A stretch of 50,059 bases of DNA from Allopontixanthobacter sediminis (GTDB lineage: Bacteria; Pseudomonadota; Alphaproteobacteria; Sphingomonadales; Sphingomonadaceae). The position numbers were made by a program, and so were the translations under genes. This document shows, one piece after another, positions 8,291-17,055 of this stretch (positions are counted from its first letter, which is position 1; every line of letters starts with the position of its first letter). The stretch lies in NCBI RefSeq assembly GCF_009828115.1, contig NZ_WTYL01000006.1:1-50059 (forward strand), read 5' to 3'. The notes beneath the pieces were generated by a model. It saw only the letters and a program-made list of their open reading frames with translations. It was not told the DNA's origin and made no database searches.

Positions 8291-9010
8291 CTAGGGGTGT
8301 GTTGGATTCCCGGCCTGCCACAGCGCGAATTTCACCAACCTGCCACCAGCGGGCAACAGGGCATGGATTGAGTGCGCGGGCTGCATCGCGGACAGGATCA
8401 CCGGATCGGCGGCGTTCATGCCCCCGGTCAGGGCGCCGAACGCGGGAAGGATCATCCGGCCTGACCCGGCGGCATCGCGGCTGACCACGGCACAGGGACG
8501 GCGGATGCGCCGTTGCCGCACCGTAATCTGCAGGCGCGGGTGGTAATGGCCGGAAAACTCGGGCCGGATTTCCCCGGGCATTGCCTGATGCCGCAGGATC
8601 ATCCCCGCCACTTCCAGTTCTTCCGCGATGGTCCCGCCGGCCGGTGTCTGCGCACGTTCGTTCCGCTTGGGCGCATCATGGTTCCCGGTGATCCAGACCC
8701 AGTCCGTCGCCCGCGTCAGCGCTGCCAGCATGCCCGCCGCATGAGGCTCGAGCCGCGCGGCACCGCCTGCGTCGTGGAAATTATCTCCCAGCGTGAACAC
8801 CCGCCGTGCGCCGGTCTCGCGAATCGCCACTGCCAGCCGTTCCAGCGTCTCGCGGCTGTCATACGGTGGCAGCATCTGACCGTGCTTTGCGAAAAAGCTC
8901 GCTTTTTCGAGATGCAGGTCGGCCACCAACAGCGCGTTCTCACGCGGCCAGAACAGCGCGCCGCTGTCGGTCAGGAAGAATTCCTGGTTGGCGAACGAAA
9001 GGGGAACCAT
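8291..9010 (-). CDS. pdeM: Metallophosphoesterase, PdeM-like
   Basis: The product has 239 residues of the calcineurin-like phosphoesterase fold. Metal-binding motifs appear in order: DLHLEKASFF, GDNFHDAGG, GNHD and SGHYHPR. This pattern matches PdeM, the ligase-associated DNA-damage-response endonuclease. PdeM usually sits with an Lhr helicase and an ATP-dependent ligase; neither is here, so a role in repair is by family only. The reading frame runs on to 9556, but the upstream part is antisense to hemF. ATG 9010, giving MVPLSFANQEFFLTDSG, matches where such proteins begin. It is divergent from hemF, with 46 bases between starts. Confidence 0.85.
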   Translation of the reverse strand: MVPLSFANQEFFLTDSGALFWPRENALLVADLHLEKASFFAKHGQMLPPYDSRETLERLAVAIRETGARRVFTLGDNFHDAGGAARLEPHAAGMLAALTRATDWVWITGNHDAPKRNERAQTPAGGTIAEELEVAGMILRHQAMPGEIRPEFSGHYHPRLQITVRQRRIRRPCAVVSRDAAGSGRMILPAFGALTGGMNAADPVILSAMQPAHSIHALLPAGGRLVKFALWQAGNPTHP

Positions 9011-9056
9011 TGCTTGCCCTTGCCCCAGCGCTCGCGGGATGGCAAGCCTGTTCGCG

Positions 9057-9926
9057 ATGACCGAAACGACTCTGTCCCCTGCCGACCGCACTGCTCTTGC
9101 CAAGGATTGGTTCGAGGACCTGCGCACCCGTATTTGCGGAGAATTCGAGGCGATTGAACGCGAAGCTGGCAGCGATGCTGCTTTCGTGTTTACCCCCTGG
9201 GAACGCGAGGAAGAAGGCAATCCAGACCCCGGCGGCGGTGTGCAGGGCCTGATGAAGGGCAAGGTGTTCGAAAAGGTCGGCGTCAATGTGTCGACCGTGC
9301 GGGGCAATTTTTCGCCCGAATTCGCCGCCAGTGTTAACGGAGCGAGCGCCGACAACCCCGGCTTTTCGGCGACGGGCATCAGCCTGGTCGCACATATGGC
9401 CAATCCGCATGTCCCCGCGGTGCACATGAACACCCGCTTCCTGACTACCGGCAAGGCATGGTTCGGCGGCGGTGCCGATCTCAACCCGCCGATCCCGTAT
9501 GACGAGGACACGGCAGAATTCCATGCTTGTTTCCGCGCCACCTGTTCGCGGCACAATCCGACCTATTACGACCGGTTCAAAAAGTGGGCGGACGACTATT
9601 TCTACATCCCGCACCGCCAATGCCACCGCGGCGTAGGGGGAATTTTCTACGACCACATGGAAGTGGCCGAAGAGGGCGCGTTCGACCGTAACTTCTCGTT
9701 CACGAGGGATGTGGGTGAGACCTTCCTCGACATCTACCCCAGGCTGGTTCGCCGCCGAATGAATGCGGAGTTCACCGATGCTGACAAATTACAGCAGCTT
9801 GAATGGCGCGGTCGCTACGCGGAATTCAACCTGGTTTATGATCGCGGTACCCTGTTCGGCCTCAAGACCGGCGGCAATATCGATGCTATCCTCATGAGCT
9901 TGCCGCCCGAAGCCGTCTGGACGTGA
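9057..9926 (+). CDS. hemF: Oxygen-dependent coproporphyrinogen III oxidase
   Basis: HemF oxidatively decarboxylates coproporphyrinogen III to protoporphyrinogen IX in haem synthesis. The product has 289 residues, the normal size. Conserved stretches are NPHVPAVHMNTRFL, FGGGADLNPPIPYDEDT, FYIPHRQCHRGVGGIFYD and, near the C-terminus, RGRYAEFNLVYDRGTLFGL. Residues further upstream (ATGs at 8988 and 9039) lack family similarity, so ATG 9057 was chosen; its RBS is weak. The short divergent gap to pdeM must carry promoters for both. Confidence 0.95.
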   Translation: MTETTLSPADRTALAKDWFEDLRTRICGEFEAIEREAGSDAAFVFTPWEREEEGNPDPGGGVQGLMKGKVFEKVGVNVSTVRGNFSPEFAASVNGASADNPGFSATGISLVAHMANPHVPAVHMNTRFLTTGKAWFGGGADLNPPIPYDEDTAEFHACFRATCSRHNPTYYDRFKKWADDYFYIPHRQCHRGVGGIFYDHMEVAEEGAFDRNFSFTRDVGETFLDIYPRLVRRRMNAEFTDADKLQQLEWRGRYAEFNLVYDRGTLFGLKTGGNIDAILMSLPPEAVWT

Positions 9927-10004
9927 ACAGGTCGGAACCATTGTCCGGCGGCAATCGTATGATGTTAATACCTTTCAAGAATTCGGATCAAGGGAGACTG
10001 TAAA

Positions 10005-10262
10005 ATGGCCGAGCCGCAAAAAAAGACGAACTTGCTCTGGATCCTGGTGATCGCCCTGTTGGGTGTCCTGGTAGTGATCTGGTTCCTGTCACCCGCGACT
10101 GACGATGATTTCATCGAACCCACCGGTACCGAAACGGCCGCTCCCGATGCGATGCTGACAACTGCTCCCGATGGCGGCGTGCCTGTCGAGCTCCCCGATG
10201 CGCCCATGACCAATGTTCCCGAAGATCAGCCTAGCCCGGCTCCACTTGAAGTACCGGAATAG
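10005..10262 (+). CDS. Small single-pass membrane protein, unrecognised
   Basis: The product has 85 residues: a short Lys-containing start (MAEPQKKTN), one strong transmembrane helix at about 9-29, then an acidic, Pro/Ala/Thr-rich tail with no Cys. The tail should lie in the periplasm by the positive-inside rule. GGGAG stands about 9 bases before ATG. No family is recognised. It lies 78 bases after hemF and 88 before the peptidase gene on the same strand. The RBS, the helix and codon use like the neighbours support it being a gene. Confidence 0.7.
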   Translation: MAEPQKKTNLLWILVIALLGVLVVIWFLSPATDDDFIEPTGTETAAPDAMLTTAPDGGVPVELPDAPMTNVPEDQPSPAPLEVPE

Positions 10263-10350
10263 TATTTTCGACAGGAAGTCCTGACCAGATCGTTGTGGCC
10301 GGTACAGCCTTGCAGTGTTACCGCGTCTTTTTGAATTCGCGGAGTAACTG

Positions 10351-12252
10351 ATGCATTTGCTGGCCAAAATTTCCCTTGTCTTTGGCTTGGCCGCGCTTGG
10401 CGCCTGTTCGGTGCCGGACGGGCCGACTGGCGGTGCTGCGGTGCCGATGGTTTCCCCAATTTTGACTACCGACGACGCGAAGGACCGGTTTTCCTTCGCC
10501 CAGCCCGAAATGGCGCGTGTAACCCATGTCGCGCTTAATCTTGCGCTGGATTTCGATGCCAAGTCTGTCGCCGGATCCGCAACCCTTGATATCCAGGCGG
10601 CGGACGGTGCGGATACCGTGGTCCTCGATAGCAAGGGCCTGGAAATTTCGAGCGTCATCGACGAGACCGGCGAACCACTGCCGTTCACGGTAGGCGAAAC
10701 TGTTGCCGACATGGGCGCACCGGTCACGGTCACCATCGGCGATTCCCGGCAGATCACAGTCATCTATTCTGCCGCTGACGCCGAAGCGCTGCAGTGGCTG
10801 TCTCCGGAGCAAACCGCTGGCGGCGAGCATCCTTATCTTCTGAGCCAAGGGCAGCCGACCCTGAATCGCACTTGGATCCCGACGCAGGACAGCCCGGGTA
10901 TCCGGCAGACATGGGAAGCGCGGATTGTGGCGCCGGAACCGCTGACGGTGGTGATGTCCGGCCTCACCAGCGGCGAGCCGGAACCCGCCGGCGAGGGCAA
11001 GCGCGCCTTCACTTTCACCATGGATAAACCTGTCGCCCCGTATCTGATCGCGATCGCGGCGGGGGATATCGTGTTCCAGGAATTGGGGCCCCGTTCGGGC
11101 GTGTGGACGGAACCGGTCATGCTCGAGCGTGCCGCTGCGGAACTCGCCGACACGGAAAAGATGATCGACGCGGCAGAGAAGCTCTACGGCCCTTATCGCT
11201 GGGGCCGGTACGACATGATCGTGCTGCCGCCCGCTTTTCCCTACGGCGGGATGGAAAACCCGGTAATGACCTTCCTGACGCCGACCTTCATTGCCGGTGA
11301 CAAGAGCCTGACGGGGCTCGTCGCGCATGAACTGGCGCACAGCTGGTCGGGCAATCTGGTGACCAACGCCAACTGGGCAGACAGCTGGCTTAACGAAGGC
11401 ACCACCAGCTATTTCGAAAACCGCATCATCGAGGAGCTTTACGGCACCCGCCGCGCGAACCAGGAAGCTGCGTTGAGCTTTGCCGACATGGAGGAAGCGC
11501 TGGCTGAAAACGGGATGGATGCGCCCATTACCACGCTGCATCTGGCCGATGCCGAGGCCGTTCCGGATGGCGGCGCGACCGGGGTGATCTATGACAAGGG
11601 CGCTGTATTCCTGCGGACAGTCGAAACCATCGCCGGGCGCGAGAAGTTCGACACCTGGCTGGAAAGCTGGTTCGACCGGCACGCCTTCGAACCGGCGACC
11701 TCGGCGATGTTCCTTGCCGATATGCGCGAAAATCTGGTCAGGGGCGATGCGGAACTGGAAGCTAAGCTGATGCTGGACGAATGGGTCTATCAGCCGGGTC
11801 TGCCAAGCAATGCGGTGCGGCCCGATCCTGCCGCGTTTGCCGAAGTCGATGCAGCGGCGAAAACCTATGCGGATGCCCGCAAGGTCGATTCTGCAGCCTG
11901 GGAGAAATGGACCGCCGCCGAACGACAGCGGTTCCTTGGCAAACTTCCTCGCGAACTCAGCGATGCCCAGCTGGCCGCGCTCGACCGTGATCTTGGACTG
12001 TCCGGAACCGGGAACAACGAAGTGCTGTTCCTGTGGCTCGAACTGGCGCTCGAGAACCGTTACGATCCTGCGGTCCCGGCAGCGGAGAAATTCCTCGCAA
12101 CAGTGGGTCGGCGCAAGTTCGTTTCGCCCCTGTTCGAAGCGCTGATGGAGCAAGGCAACTGGGGCCAGCCGATCGCGAGAAGGATATACGCCAAAACCCG
12201 GCCGACCTATCATGCGATAACGCAGGGGACGGTCGACAAACTAATGCAGTGA
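10351..12252 (+). CDS. M1 family zinc aminopeptidase lipoprotein
   Basis: The product has 633 residues. The N-terminus MHLLAKISLVFGLAALGACS is a lipoprotein signal with lipobox LGAC. The M1 catalytic domain has the substrate-anchoring GGMENP, the zinc site HELAHSWSGN (His326, Glu327, His330) and the third ligand Glu349 in NEGTTSY, exactly 18 residues on. The C-terminal helical part resembles the leukotriene A4 hydrolase-type domain. It should remove N-terminal residues from peptides, probably attached to a membrane facing the periplasm. It is followed by the (p)ppGpp enzyme gene 106 bases on. Confidence 0.92.
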   Translation: MHLLAKISLVFGLAALGACSVPDGPTGGAAVPMVSPILTTDDAKDRFSFAQPEMARVTHVALNLALDFDAKSVAGSATLDIQAADGADTVVLDSKGLEISSVIDETGEPLPFTVGETVADMGAPVTVTIGDSRQITVIYSAADAEALQWLSPEQTAGGEHPYLLSQGQPTLNRTWIPTQDSPGIRQTWEARIVAPEPLTVVMSGLTSGEPEPAGEGKRAFTFTMDKPVAPYLIAIAAGDIVFQELGPRSGVWTEPVMLERAAAELADTEKMIDAAEKLYGPYRWGRYDMIVLPPAFPYGGMENPVMTFLTPTFIAGDKSLTGLVAHELAHSWSGNLVTNANWADSWLNEGTTSYFENRIIEELYGTRRANQEAALSFADMEEALAENGMDAPITTLHLADAEAVPDGGATGVIYDKGAVFLRTVETIAGREKFDTWLESWFDRHAFEPATSAMFLADMRENLVRGDAELEAKLMLDEWVYQPGLPSNAVRPDPAAFAEVDAAAKTYADARKVDSAAWEKWTAAERQRFLGKLPRELSDAQLAALDRDLGLSGTGNNEVLFLWLELALENRYDPAVPAAEKFLATVGRRKFVSPLFEALMEQGNWGQPIARRIYAKTRPTYHAITQGTVDKLMQ

Positions 12253-12358
12253 CGGGAGCAGGCTCCGAGTGGAACCACGCCCGTATCTCACGGGCAAAAT
12301 CCGGCAGCCTGTCCTTTCCGCTTGCCCTTCGCAGACGCACACCGCACATCTGATCCCT

Positions 12359-14449
12359 ATGCTGCGCCAGTATGAACTTGTGGAACGGGTCAAAGCCTAC
12401 GATCCGGACGCCGACGAGGCGCTGCTGAACCGCGCCTACGTCTATACTGTACAGAAACATGGCACCCAGAAGCGTGCAAGCGGAGACCCCTACTTCAGCC
12501 ATCCGGTAGAAGTGGCGGGGCTGATGACCGACCTGAAACTCGATCAGGAAACGATCATGACCGCGCTGCTCCACGATACGGTGGAAGACACGCTGGCTAC
12601 GATCGAGGATATCGAGGCGAATTTCGGGCCGGAAGTGGCGCGGCTGGTCGACGGCGTGACCAAGCTCAGCAAGATCGAAGCCATGCCCGAGGACGAGCGG
12701 GCGGCGGAAAACCTCCGCAAGTTCTTCCTCGCCATGTCGGAAGACATTCGCGTCCTGTTGGTCAAACTGGCCGACCGGCTGCACAACATGCGCACGCTGC
12801 ATTTCATCAAATCTCCGGAAAAGCGGGCCCGGATCGCCCGCGAAACCATGGATATCTACGCCCCGCTCGCCGAGCGGGTCGGCATGTACGAATACATGCG
12901 CGAAATGCAGCTGCTGGCTTTTGAACAGGTCGAGCCTGAAGCTTATCAGACAATCACCGGGCGGCTGGAACAGATCCGCAAACAGGACGGGGGGCAGGTC
13001 GATGCGATCGCCTTGGGGATCAAGCAGGCGCTGGCCGAAGCGGGCCTTGCGGTGAAAGTCTGGGGCCGCGAAAAGCACCCTTATTCGATCTGGAAGAAGA
13101 TGGCCGAACGCCATGTCAGCTTCGAACAGGTGACCGACATCATGGCGTTCCGCGTGATCGTGGAAAACGAAGCGGAATGTTACCAGGCGATGGGGATCCT
13201 CCACACCACCTGGCAATGCATCCCGGGCAAGTTCAAGGATTACATCTCCACTCCCAAGAACAACGGTTACCGGTCCCTGCACACCTCGCTGATTTACGAG
13301 AACTCGATGCGGGTCGAGGTGCAGATACGCACTCGCGAAATGCACAGAACCAACGAATTCGGGCTCGCTGCGCATTGGGCCTACAAGCAAGGCGACCGGC
13401 CCGACGGAGCAGTTGGCTGGCTGCGCGACCTGATCGAAATCGTCGATGCCAGCCATGATCCGGAAGAATTGCTCGAACATACCAGGCTGGCGATTTATCA
13501 GGACCGCATTTTCGCCTTCACCCCCAAGGGCGCGCTGCACCAGCTGCCCAAGGGTTCGACCCCGGTGGACTTTGCATTCGCGGTTCACACGGATCTCGGT
13601 GCGCAGACCGTCGGCGCCAAGATCAACGGACGTCACATGCCGCTGCGTACGCCGCTGGAAAACGGTGACGTGGTCGAACTGATCAAGGGCAAGACGGCGG
13701 AACCTCAGCTGTCATGGCTCGGATTTGTCGTCACCGGCAAGGCGCGGGCAGCGATACGGCGCGCCGTACGGCTCAAGGAACGTTCCGAAGTGGCGATGAT
13801 CGGCCGCAAGATGTTTGAGGAAGTTGCCTCCCGCCTGCCTGCCAAGATCGGCAAGAAGGCCATCCGCGAGGCGGTCAAGCGGCTTGAGTTGGAGGACGAG
13901 GAAGCGCTGATGTACGCCGTCGGTGCGGCCAAGTTGACCGACCGCGACCTGATGGAGGCGCTCGTCCCCGGAAGCACCTCCGCCCTGCCGGACGAGGAAT
14001 CCTGGCCGCGGCAGGAAAAGGCGATTTCCGTACGCGGCCTCACCCCCGGGGTCGCGTTCCAGCTCGCCGAATGCTGCCACCCGGTTCCCGGCGACCGGAT
14101 TGTCGGCCTGCGCAAGATGGGCGAGGGGGTGGAGGTGCACTCTATTTCCTGCCTCACGCTCGCGAGCGGGATCGATGCCGATTGGCTCGACCTGTCATGG
14201 GGCCAGCATTCGCAGGGGGCCGTTGGGCGTCTGCGGGCGATCCTTTACGACCGGCCCGGAACTCTGGCGGAAATGGCGGGAACGTTCGCCAAGAATGTCG
14301 CCAATGTGGTGACGCTGGAACAGACGCAGCGCGACACTCCGTTTCACACATATGAAGTCGATCTGGAAGTGCAGGACCTTGCGCACCTGACGCGGATCAT
14401 CAGCGCGCTGCGCGCCAGCGACGCCGTCGCGCAGGTAGACAGGATTTAA
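12359..14449 (+). CDS. Bifunctional (p)ppGpp synthetase/hydrolase (Rsh)
   Basis: The product has 696 residues. The HD hydrolase domain has intact metal residues (His48 in YFSHPVEVAG and His72-Asp73 in LLHDTVEDT). The synthetase domain contains FKDYISTPKNNGYRSLHTS, followed by a TGS domain (RIFAFTPKGALHQLPKGST), a conserved helical and Cys-containing region (AECCHPVPGD) and a C-terminal ACT domain. It makes and degrades the stringent-response alarmone; most Alphaproteobacteria have one such protein (called Rsh, RelA or SpoT). The frame extends to 12269, but ATG 12359 (MLRQYELVERV) matches the family start. Confidence 0.95.
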   Translation: MLRQYELVERVKAYDPDADEALLNRAYVYTVQKHGTQKRASGDPYFSHPVEVAGLMTDLKLDQETIMTALLHDTVEDTLATIEDIEANFGPEVARLVDGVTKLSKIEAMPEDERAAENLRKFFLAMSEDIRVLLVKLADRLHNMRTLHFIKSPEKRARIARETMDIYAPLAERVGMYEYMREMQLLAFEQVEPEAYQTITGRLEQIRKQDGGQVDAIALGIKQALAEAGLAVKVWGREKHPYSIWKKMAERHVSFEQVTDIMAFRVIVENEAECYQAMGILHTTWQCIPGKFKDYISTPKNNGYRSLHTSLIYENSMRVEVQIRTREMHRTNEFGLAAHWAYKQGDRPDGAVGWLRDLIEIVDASHDPEELLEHTRLAIYQDRIFAFTPKGALHQLPKGSTPVDFAFAVHTDLGAQTVGAKINGRHMPLRTPLENGDVVELIKGKTAEPQLSWLGFVVTGKARAAIRRAVRLKERSEVAMIGRKMFEEVASRLPAKIGKKAIREAVKRLELEDEEALMYAVGAAKLTDRDLMEALVPGSTSALPDEESWPRQEKAISVRGLTPGVAFQLAECCHPVPGDRIVGLRKMGEGVEVHSISCLTLASGIDADWLDLSWGQHSQGAVGRLRAILYDRPGTLAEMAGTFAKNVANVVTLEQTQRDTPFHTYEVDLEVQDLAHLTRIISALRASDAVAQVDRI

Positions 14450-14452
14450 GAC

Positions 14453-14815
14453 ATGACCATTCTCGGGATCGATCACGTGCAACTGGCAATGCCGGTGGGG
14501 GCTGAGGATACCGCGCGGGAGTTCTATCACGGGGTGCTTGGGCTGGCAGAGACCGCGAAGCCTGCCGACCTAGCGCAGCGGGGGGGATGCTGGTTCGTCG
14601 GCGGGAACGCACATATCCATCTGGGGGCAGAACAGGATTTCAGCCCAGCGAGCAAAGCGCATCCGGCCCTGCTGGTGGAGGACTTCGACGCTTTCGCAGA
14701 GCGGCTGGCAAAGCATGGCTGCGACATCACGCCGGGCAAGCCGCTCGCCGGATACAAGCGCGGCGATATCGTCGATCCGTTCGGAAACCGGATCGAATTG
14801 ATGCAGCGGGTCTAG
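14453..14815 (+). CDS. VOC/glyoxalase-fold protein
   Basis: The product has 120 residues with one vicinal-oxygen-chelate domain: an N-terminal strand with GIDHVQLAMPVG and a C-terminal RGDIVDPFGNRIELMQ, the usual metal-site strands. Members are metal-dependent lyases, dioxygenases or drug-binding proteins; nothing points to one. It begins 3 bases after the rsh stop, so it is probably cotranscribed. Its stop overlaps the stop of the convergent DUF1905 gene by 4 bases. Confidence 0.85.
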   Translation: MTILGIDHVQLAMPVGAEDTAREFYHGVLGLAETAKPADLAQRGGCWFVGGNAHIHLGAEQDFSPASKAHPALLVEDFDAFAERLAKHGCDITPGKPLAGYKRGDIVDPFGNRIELMQRV

Positions 14816-15129
14816 AGCAGCTCCAGTTCTGCGGCTATTGGGTCGCCTTCGTACAGGTCCTCGGCCCGCATCACTTTCTTGGCTATCAACAGGACCCATT
14901 CCGACTGCTTCTGCTGCGGAAATACCGAGCTGCTCCAACTGGTGCCGCCGATCCGCGCCGTGACCTTGACCGAACCGAAACCGCGCCGCTTGCCGAACTC
15001 AAGCCGGTGAAGCCGTGCATGCATCGCGATCTGCTTCGCCGCTTCGCCAGAGATTACGACCAGATGATAGGTGCCGCGATCCCCCTGCCAGCGGGTCAGC
15101 GGCGCGGTGAAGGTGAGCGTCTCGTTCAA
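14812..15129 (-). CDS. DUF1905-domain protein
   Basis: The product has 105 residues and matches the DUF1905 pattern, a small beta-barrel-like domain of unknown role: an early TAPLTRWQGDRGTYHLV, central RGFGSVKVTARIGGTSW and VLLIAKKVM near the C-terminus. Its ATG overlaps the stop of the cyclophilin gene (4 bases), so the two are translationally coupled. No catalytic residues can be assigned. Confidence 0.8.
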   Translation of the reverse strand: MNETLTFTAPLTRWQGDRGTYHLVVISGEAAKQIAMHARLHRLEFGKRRGFGSVKVTARIGGTSWSSSVFPQQKQSEWVLLIAKKVMRAEDLYEGDPIAAELELL

Positions 15130-16151
15130 TCGGCCGCCGCGCGCCGCACCGGCACGGGTATGTTGCAGATATCCGCGCCGCCGGCCGGGACGATGAAGAA
15201 CGGATCGCGGCGGTTGGCGCGAGCGTCCGCGTATTCGGCGAAGGTCTCGCTCTCGGTAGACAAATATTCAAAGCCCGGCTGCTGGGCGGCGGGCAGGTCG
15301 GTAGCGACACGGACCGACAGGATCGGGGTGCGCTTGTCAATTTCGTCGGCCGCATAGAAGCCCAGTTCACCCTTGCCGCGCGGTAAGCTGGAGAAATGCT
15401 CCATCCCCTCGATCACCCGGCCGACCAGCGCAATATTACGGTCCAGATGGCGCGGCGCATGGCCGATCACGGTGTAGAGTTCGGCGCCAGAGCCGGTGTC
15501 GGGAGAGTAGTTCCGCCCCACGCCGACCATGCCGTAGCAGTGGGTGGGCCAAGCCTCCCACTCTCGGTCGTTCGATCGCTGCGACATGGCTAACTGCCAG
15601 CCACTCCAGTGGAATGTCCACACCGCATAAGGGTCGCGCCCGTTTGCTACGTCGTCATCCAAATCTTCAGCGACGGCAGAAAGTCCCTCCATCGGGTCGA
15701 AACGTGAGGGGTTGCATTGGGTGGGGACTTGGCTGACGGCAAAGCACTCTTCCGTCATAACCTTCAGCCCTTGCGGAAGCGGCTTGGGCTTACCCTTCGC
15801 TTCCGGATTGTCGTAATTGGGGTCGCCCCACTGGACCACGTAATTGTCCTGCACCCGGTTGACGCTGATATTGTCATACCACCCGGCGCGGGCGAAGGTG
15901 CGGATGTTCTCGACCCAGCCTTGGGAAAACGGCGGCGGCATCAGTTGGATCACCACCTGCCGCGCGGCGCCATCGACATCAGGGGCGAGAGTCATTACCA
16001 GCACGTTCTCAGACGGGATCGGCACCCAGTCGCCGGCCGCAGCCTCCGCAACGATCTCGCCGGGCGAGGGCGCTCCCTGCGGTTCCTCCTGGGCGAAGAC
16101 GGGGGTGATGAGCGACAGCGCGGCGAGGGCGCCAAACAGGGTCCGGTTCAT
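15126..16151 (-). CDS. Exported cyclophilin-type peptidyl-prolyl isomerase
   Basis: The product has 341 residues with a Sec signal peptide (MNRTLFGALAALSLITPVFA). The cyclophilin domain spans about 50-270, recognisable from FARAGWYDNISVNRVQDNYVVQWGDP and GMVGVGRNYSPDTGSG, with the typical inserted loops and a C-terminal extension. The usual active-site Arg/Phe positions are hard to match by eye, so it could be a periplasmic chaperone-like member with reduced activity. It lies between a zincin gene (gap 38 bases) and DUF1905 (overlap), all on the minus strand. Confidence 0.85.
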   Translation of the reverse strand: MNRTLFGALAALSLITPVFAQEEPQGAPSPGEIVAEAAAGDWVPIPSENVLVMTLAPDVDGAARQVVIQLMPPPFSQGWVENIRTFARAGWYDNISVNRVQDNYVVQWGDPNYDNPEAKGKPKPLPQGLKVMTEECFAVSQVPTQCNPSRFDPMEGLSAVAEDLDDDVANGRDPYAVWTFHWSGWQLAMSQRSNDREWEAWPTHCYGMVGVGRNYSPDTGSGAELYTVIGHAPRHLDRNIALVGRVIEGMEHFSSLPRGKGELGFYAADEIDKRTPILSVRVATDLPAAQQPGFEYLSTESETFAEYADARANRRDPFFIVPAGGADICNIPVPVRRAAAD

Positions 16152-16189
16152 GCCCGCTATCCTGCCACCGCTGCGGCCAGCGTCAAATC

Positions 16190-16594
16190 TTATTCCGCAG
16201 CGTCTTCCAGCCCGTGCATGTCGTCATCCGATAGACCGAAATGATGACCGACCTCGTGGATGGTCACATGGGCGACTAGCCGTTCCAGCGAAATATCGCC
16301 GCGTTCGCGCCATTCCATCAGGATCGGCCCGCGAAAAAGCCGGATGCGGTCGGGCATGGTGCCCGATTGGTCGATGCTCTTGAGATGCAGGGGAATGCCT
16401 TCGTATATCCCCGAAAGTTCGGTCGGATGGTCGAGGTCGACTGCTGCCAAAGTCTCGTCGTCGGCAAAATCCTCGATCTGCAGCAGGATGTCGCCCAGAT
16501 GCTCCGCAAAATGGAGCGGCAACCCGTCTAGGGTCCTGCGCGCAATCGCCTCGATTTCCGCGGCACTCGCGCCGGTAATGTTTCGCCAGTTCAT
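16190..16594 (-). CDS. Minimal zincin metallopeptidase-like protein
   Basis: The product has 134 residues. The C-terminal part carries the extended zinc motif HEVGHHFGLSDDD (HExxHxxGxxD), seen in the small DUF1025-type zincin-like family. The rest is acidic, with no signal peptide, so it should be cytoplasmic. Substrates of this family are not established. It is the first gene of the minus-strand run with the cyclophilin and DUF1905 genes. Confidence 0.88.
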   Translation of the reverse strand: MNWRNITGASAAEIEAIARRTLDGLPLHFAEHLGDILLQIEDFADDETLAAVDLDHPTELSGIYEGIPLHLKSIDQSGTMPDRIRLFRGPILMEWRERGDISLERLVAHVTIHEVGHHFGLSDDDMHGLEDAAE

Positions 16595-16709
16595 GTTGAC
16601 AATCTAGGAACGGGAGCAGGTGCAAACAATGGAGCGCATCCGCTTGCCAAGCCCTCGCGCAAAAGCTAGGGCGCCCCTCTTGCGGACGCTCCGAGCGAGC
16701 ATCGCATGC

Positions 16710-16799
16710 GGAGACGTGGCCGAGTGGTCGAAGGCGCACGCCTGGAAAGTGTGTATAGGGGTAACTCTATCGTGGGTTCGAATCCCACCGTCTCCGCCA
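16710..16799 (+). tRNA. tRNA-Ser (anticodon GGA)
   Basis: The 90-base gene is class II. The acceptor stem GGAGACG pairs with CGTCTCC, then G and encoded CCA. The D arm contains GGCCGAGTGGTCGAAGGCG, and the anticodon loop CCTGGAAAG gives GGA. The long variable arm is TATAGGGGTAACTCTAT and the T arm has GGTTCGAATCC. It closely matches known bacterial tRNA-Ser(GGA). I saw no second copy of its 3' end nearby, so there is no clear sign of integration at this tRNA. Confidence 0.97.
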
Positions 16800-16855
16800 C
16801 CTACCCGTCCAACCCTAATTAAACCTGTCCACAAGCCCTGGGAAATATTGACTTT

Positions 16856-16972
16856 TCAAGTCCCAAGTCTCGATCCGTGTCTAACCGTGACCATACCTAG
16901 CCAGCTCAACATCGGGGTATTGCGCATGACAACGTCACCCCGGGTTTTCTTGGGTAAGCCCGAATGCTTCAT
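16856..16972 (-). CDS. Doubtful 38-aa ORF downstream of a CGTCAG pair
   Basis: ATG to TGA gives 38 codons beginning MKHSGLPKKTRGDVVMR. Its start is 45 bases beyond the CGTCAG pair at 17017-17033, which faces this way. There is no Shine-Dalgarno site and no recognisable family, so it may be chance. An inverted repeat CGAATGC/GCATTCG (16961-16980) overlaps its start. It is the only candidate target found for that array in the 250-base gap between the tRNA and the kinase gene. Confidence 0.15.
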   Translation of the reverse strand: MKHSGLPKKTRGDVVMRNTPMLSWLGMVTVRHGSRLGT

Positions 16973-17016
16973 TGCATTCGTGCGACACCAGTTCGAGGAT
17001 ACCGTCGCGACAACTT

Positions 17017-17055
17017 CTGACGGAAACCTGACGAACTCGCTAAGTCGCGTCAGGT
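17017..17055 (-). promoter_or_regulatory. CGTCAG half-site array at the end of the kinase gene
   Basis: CTGACG at 17017 and again at 17028 (11-bp period), followed by inverted CGTCAG at 17048 that overlaps the kinase stop codon. This is the same unit found in the promoter region at 20012-20090. ACCTGACG/CGTCAGGT (17026-17033 and 17048-17055) can also fold into a stem with a 14-base loop, so a terminator role is an alternative. Confidence 0.45.

Noticed and set aside
8291-9556. 421-codon minus frame as one protein
   Set aside because: Only the part from 9010 matches a phosphoesterase; the rest is antisense to hemF.
10318-12213. 631-codon minus ORF
   Set aside because: It is the antisense shadow of the M1 peptidase gene, whose zinc site is intact.
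11957-13636. 559-codon minus ORF
   Set aside because: It is antisense to the (p)ppGpp enzyme gene and has no domain.
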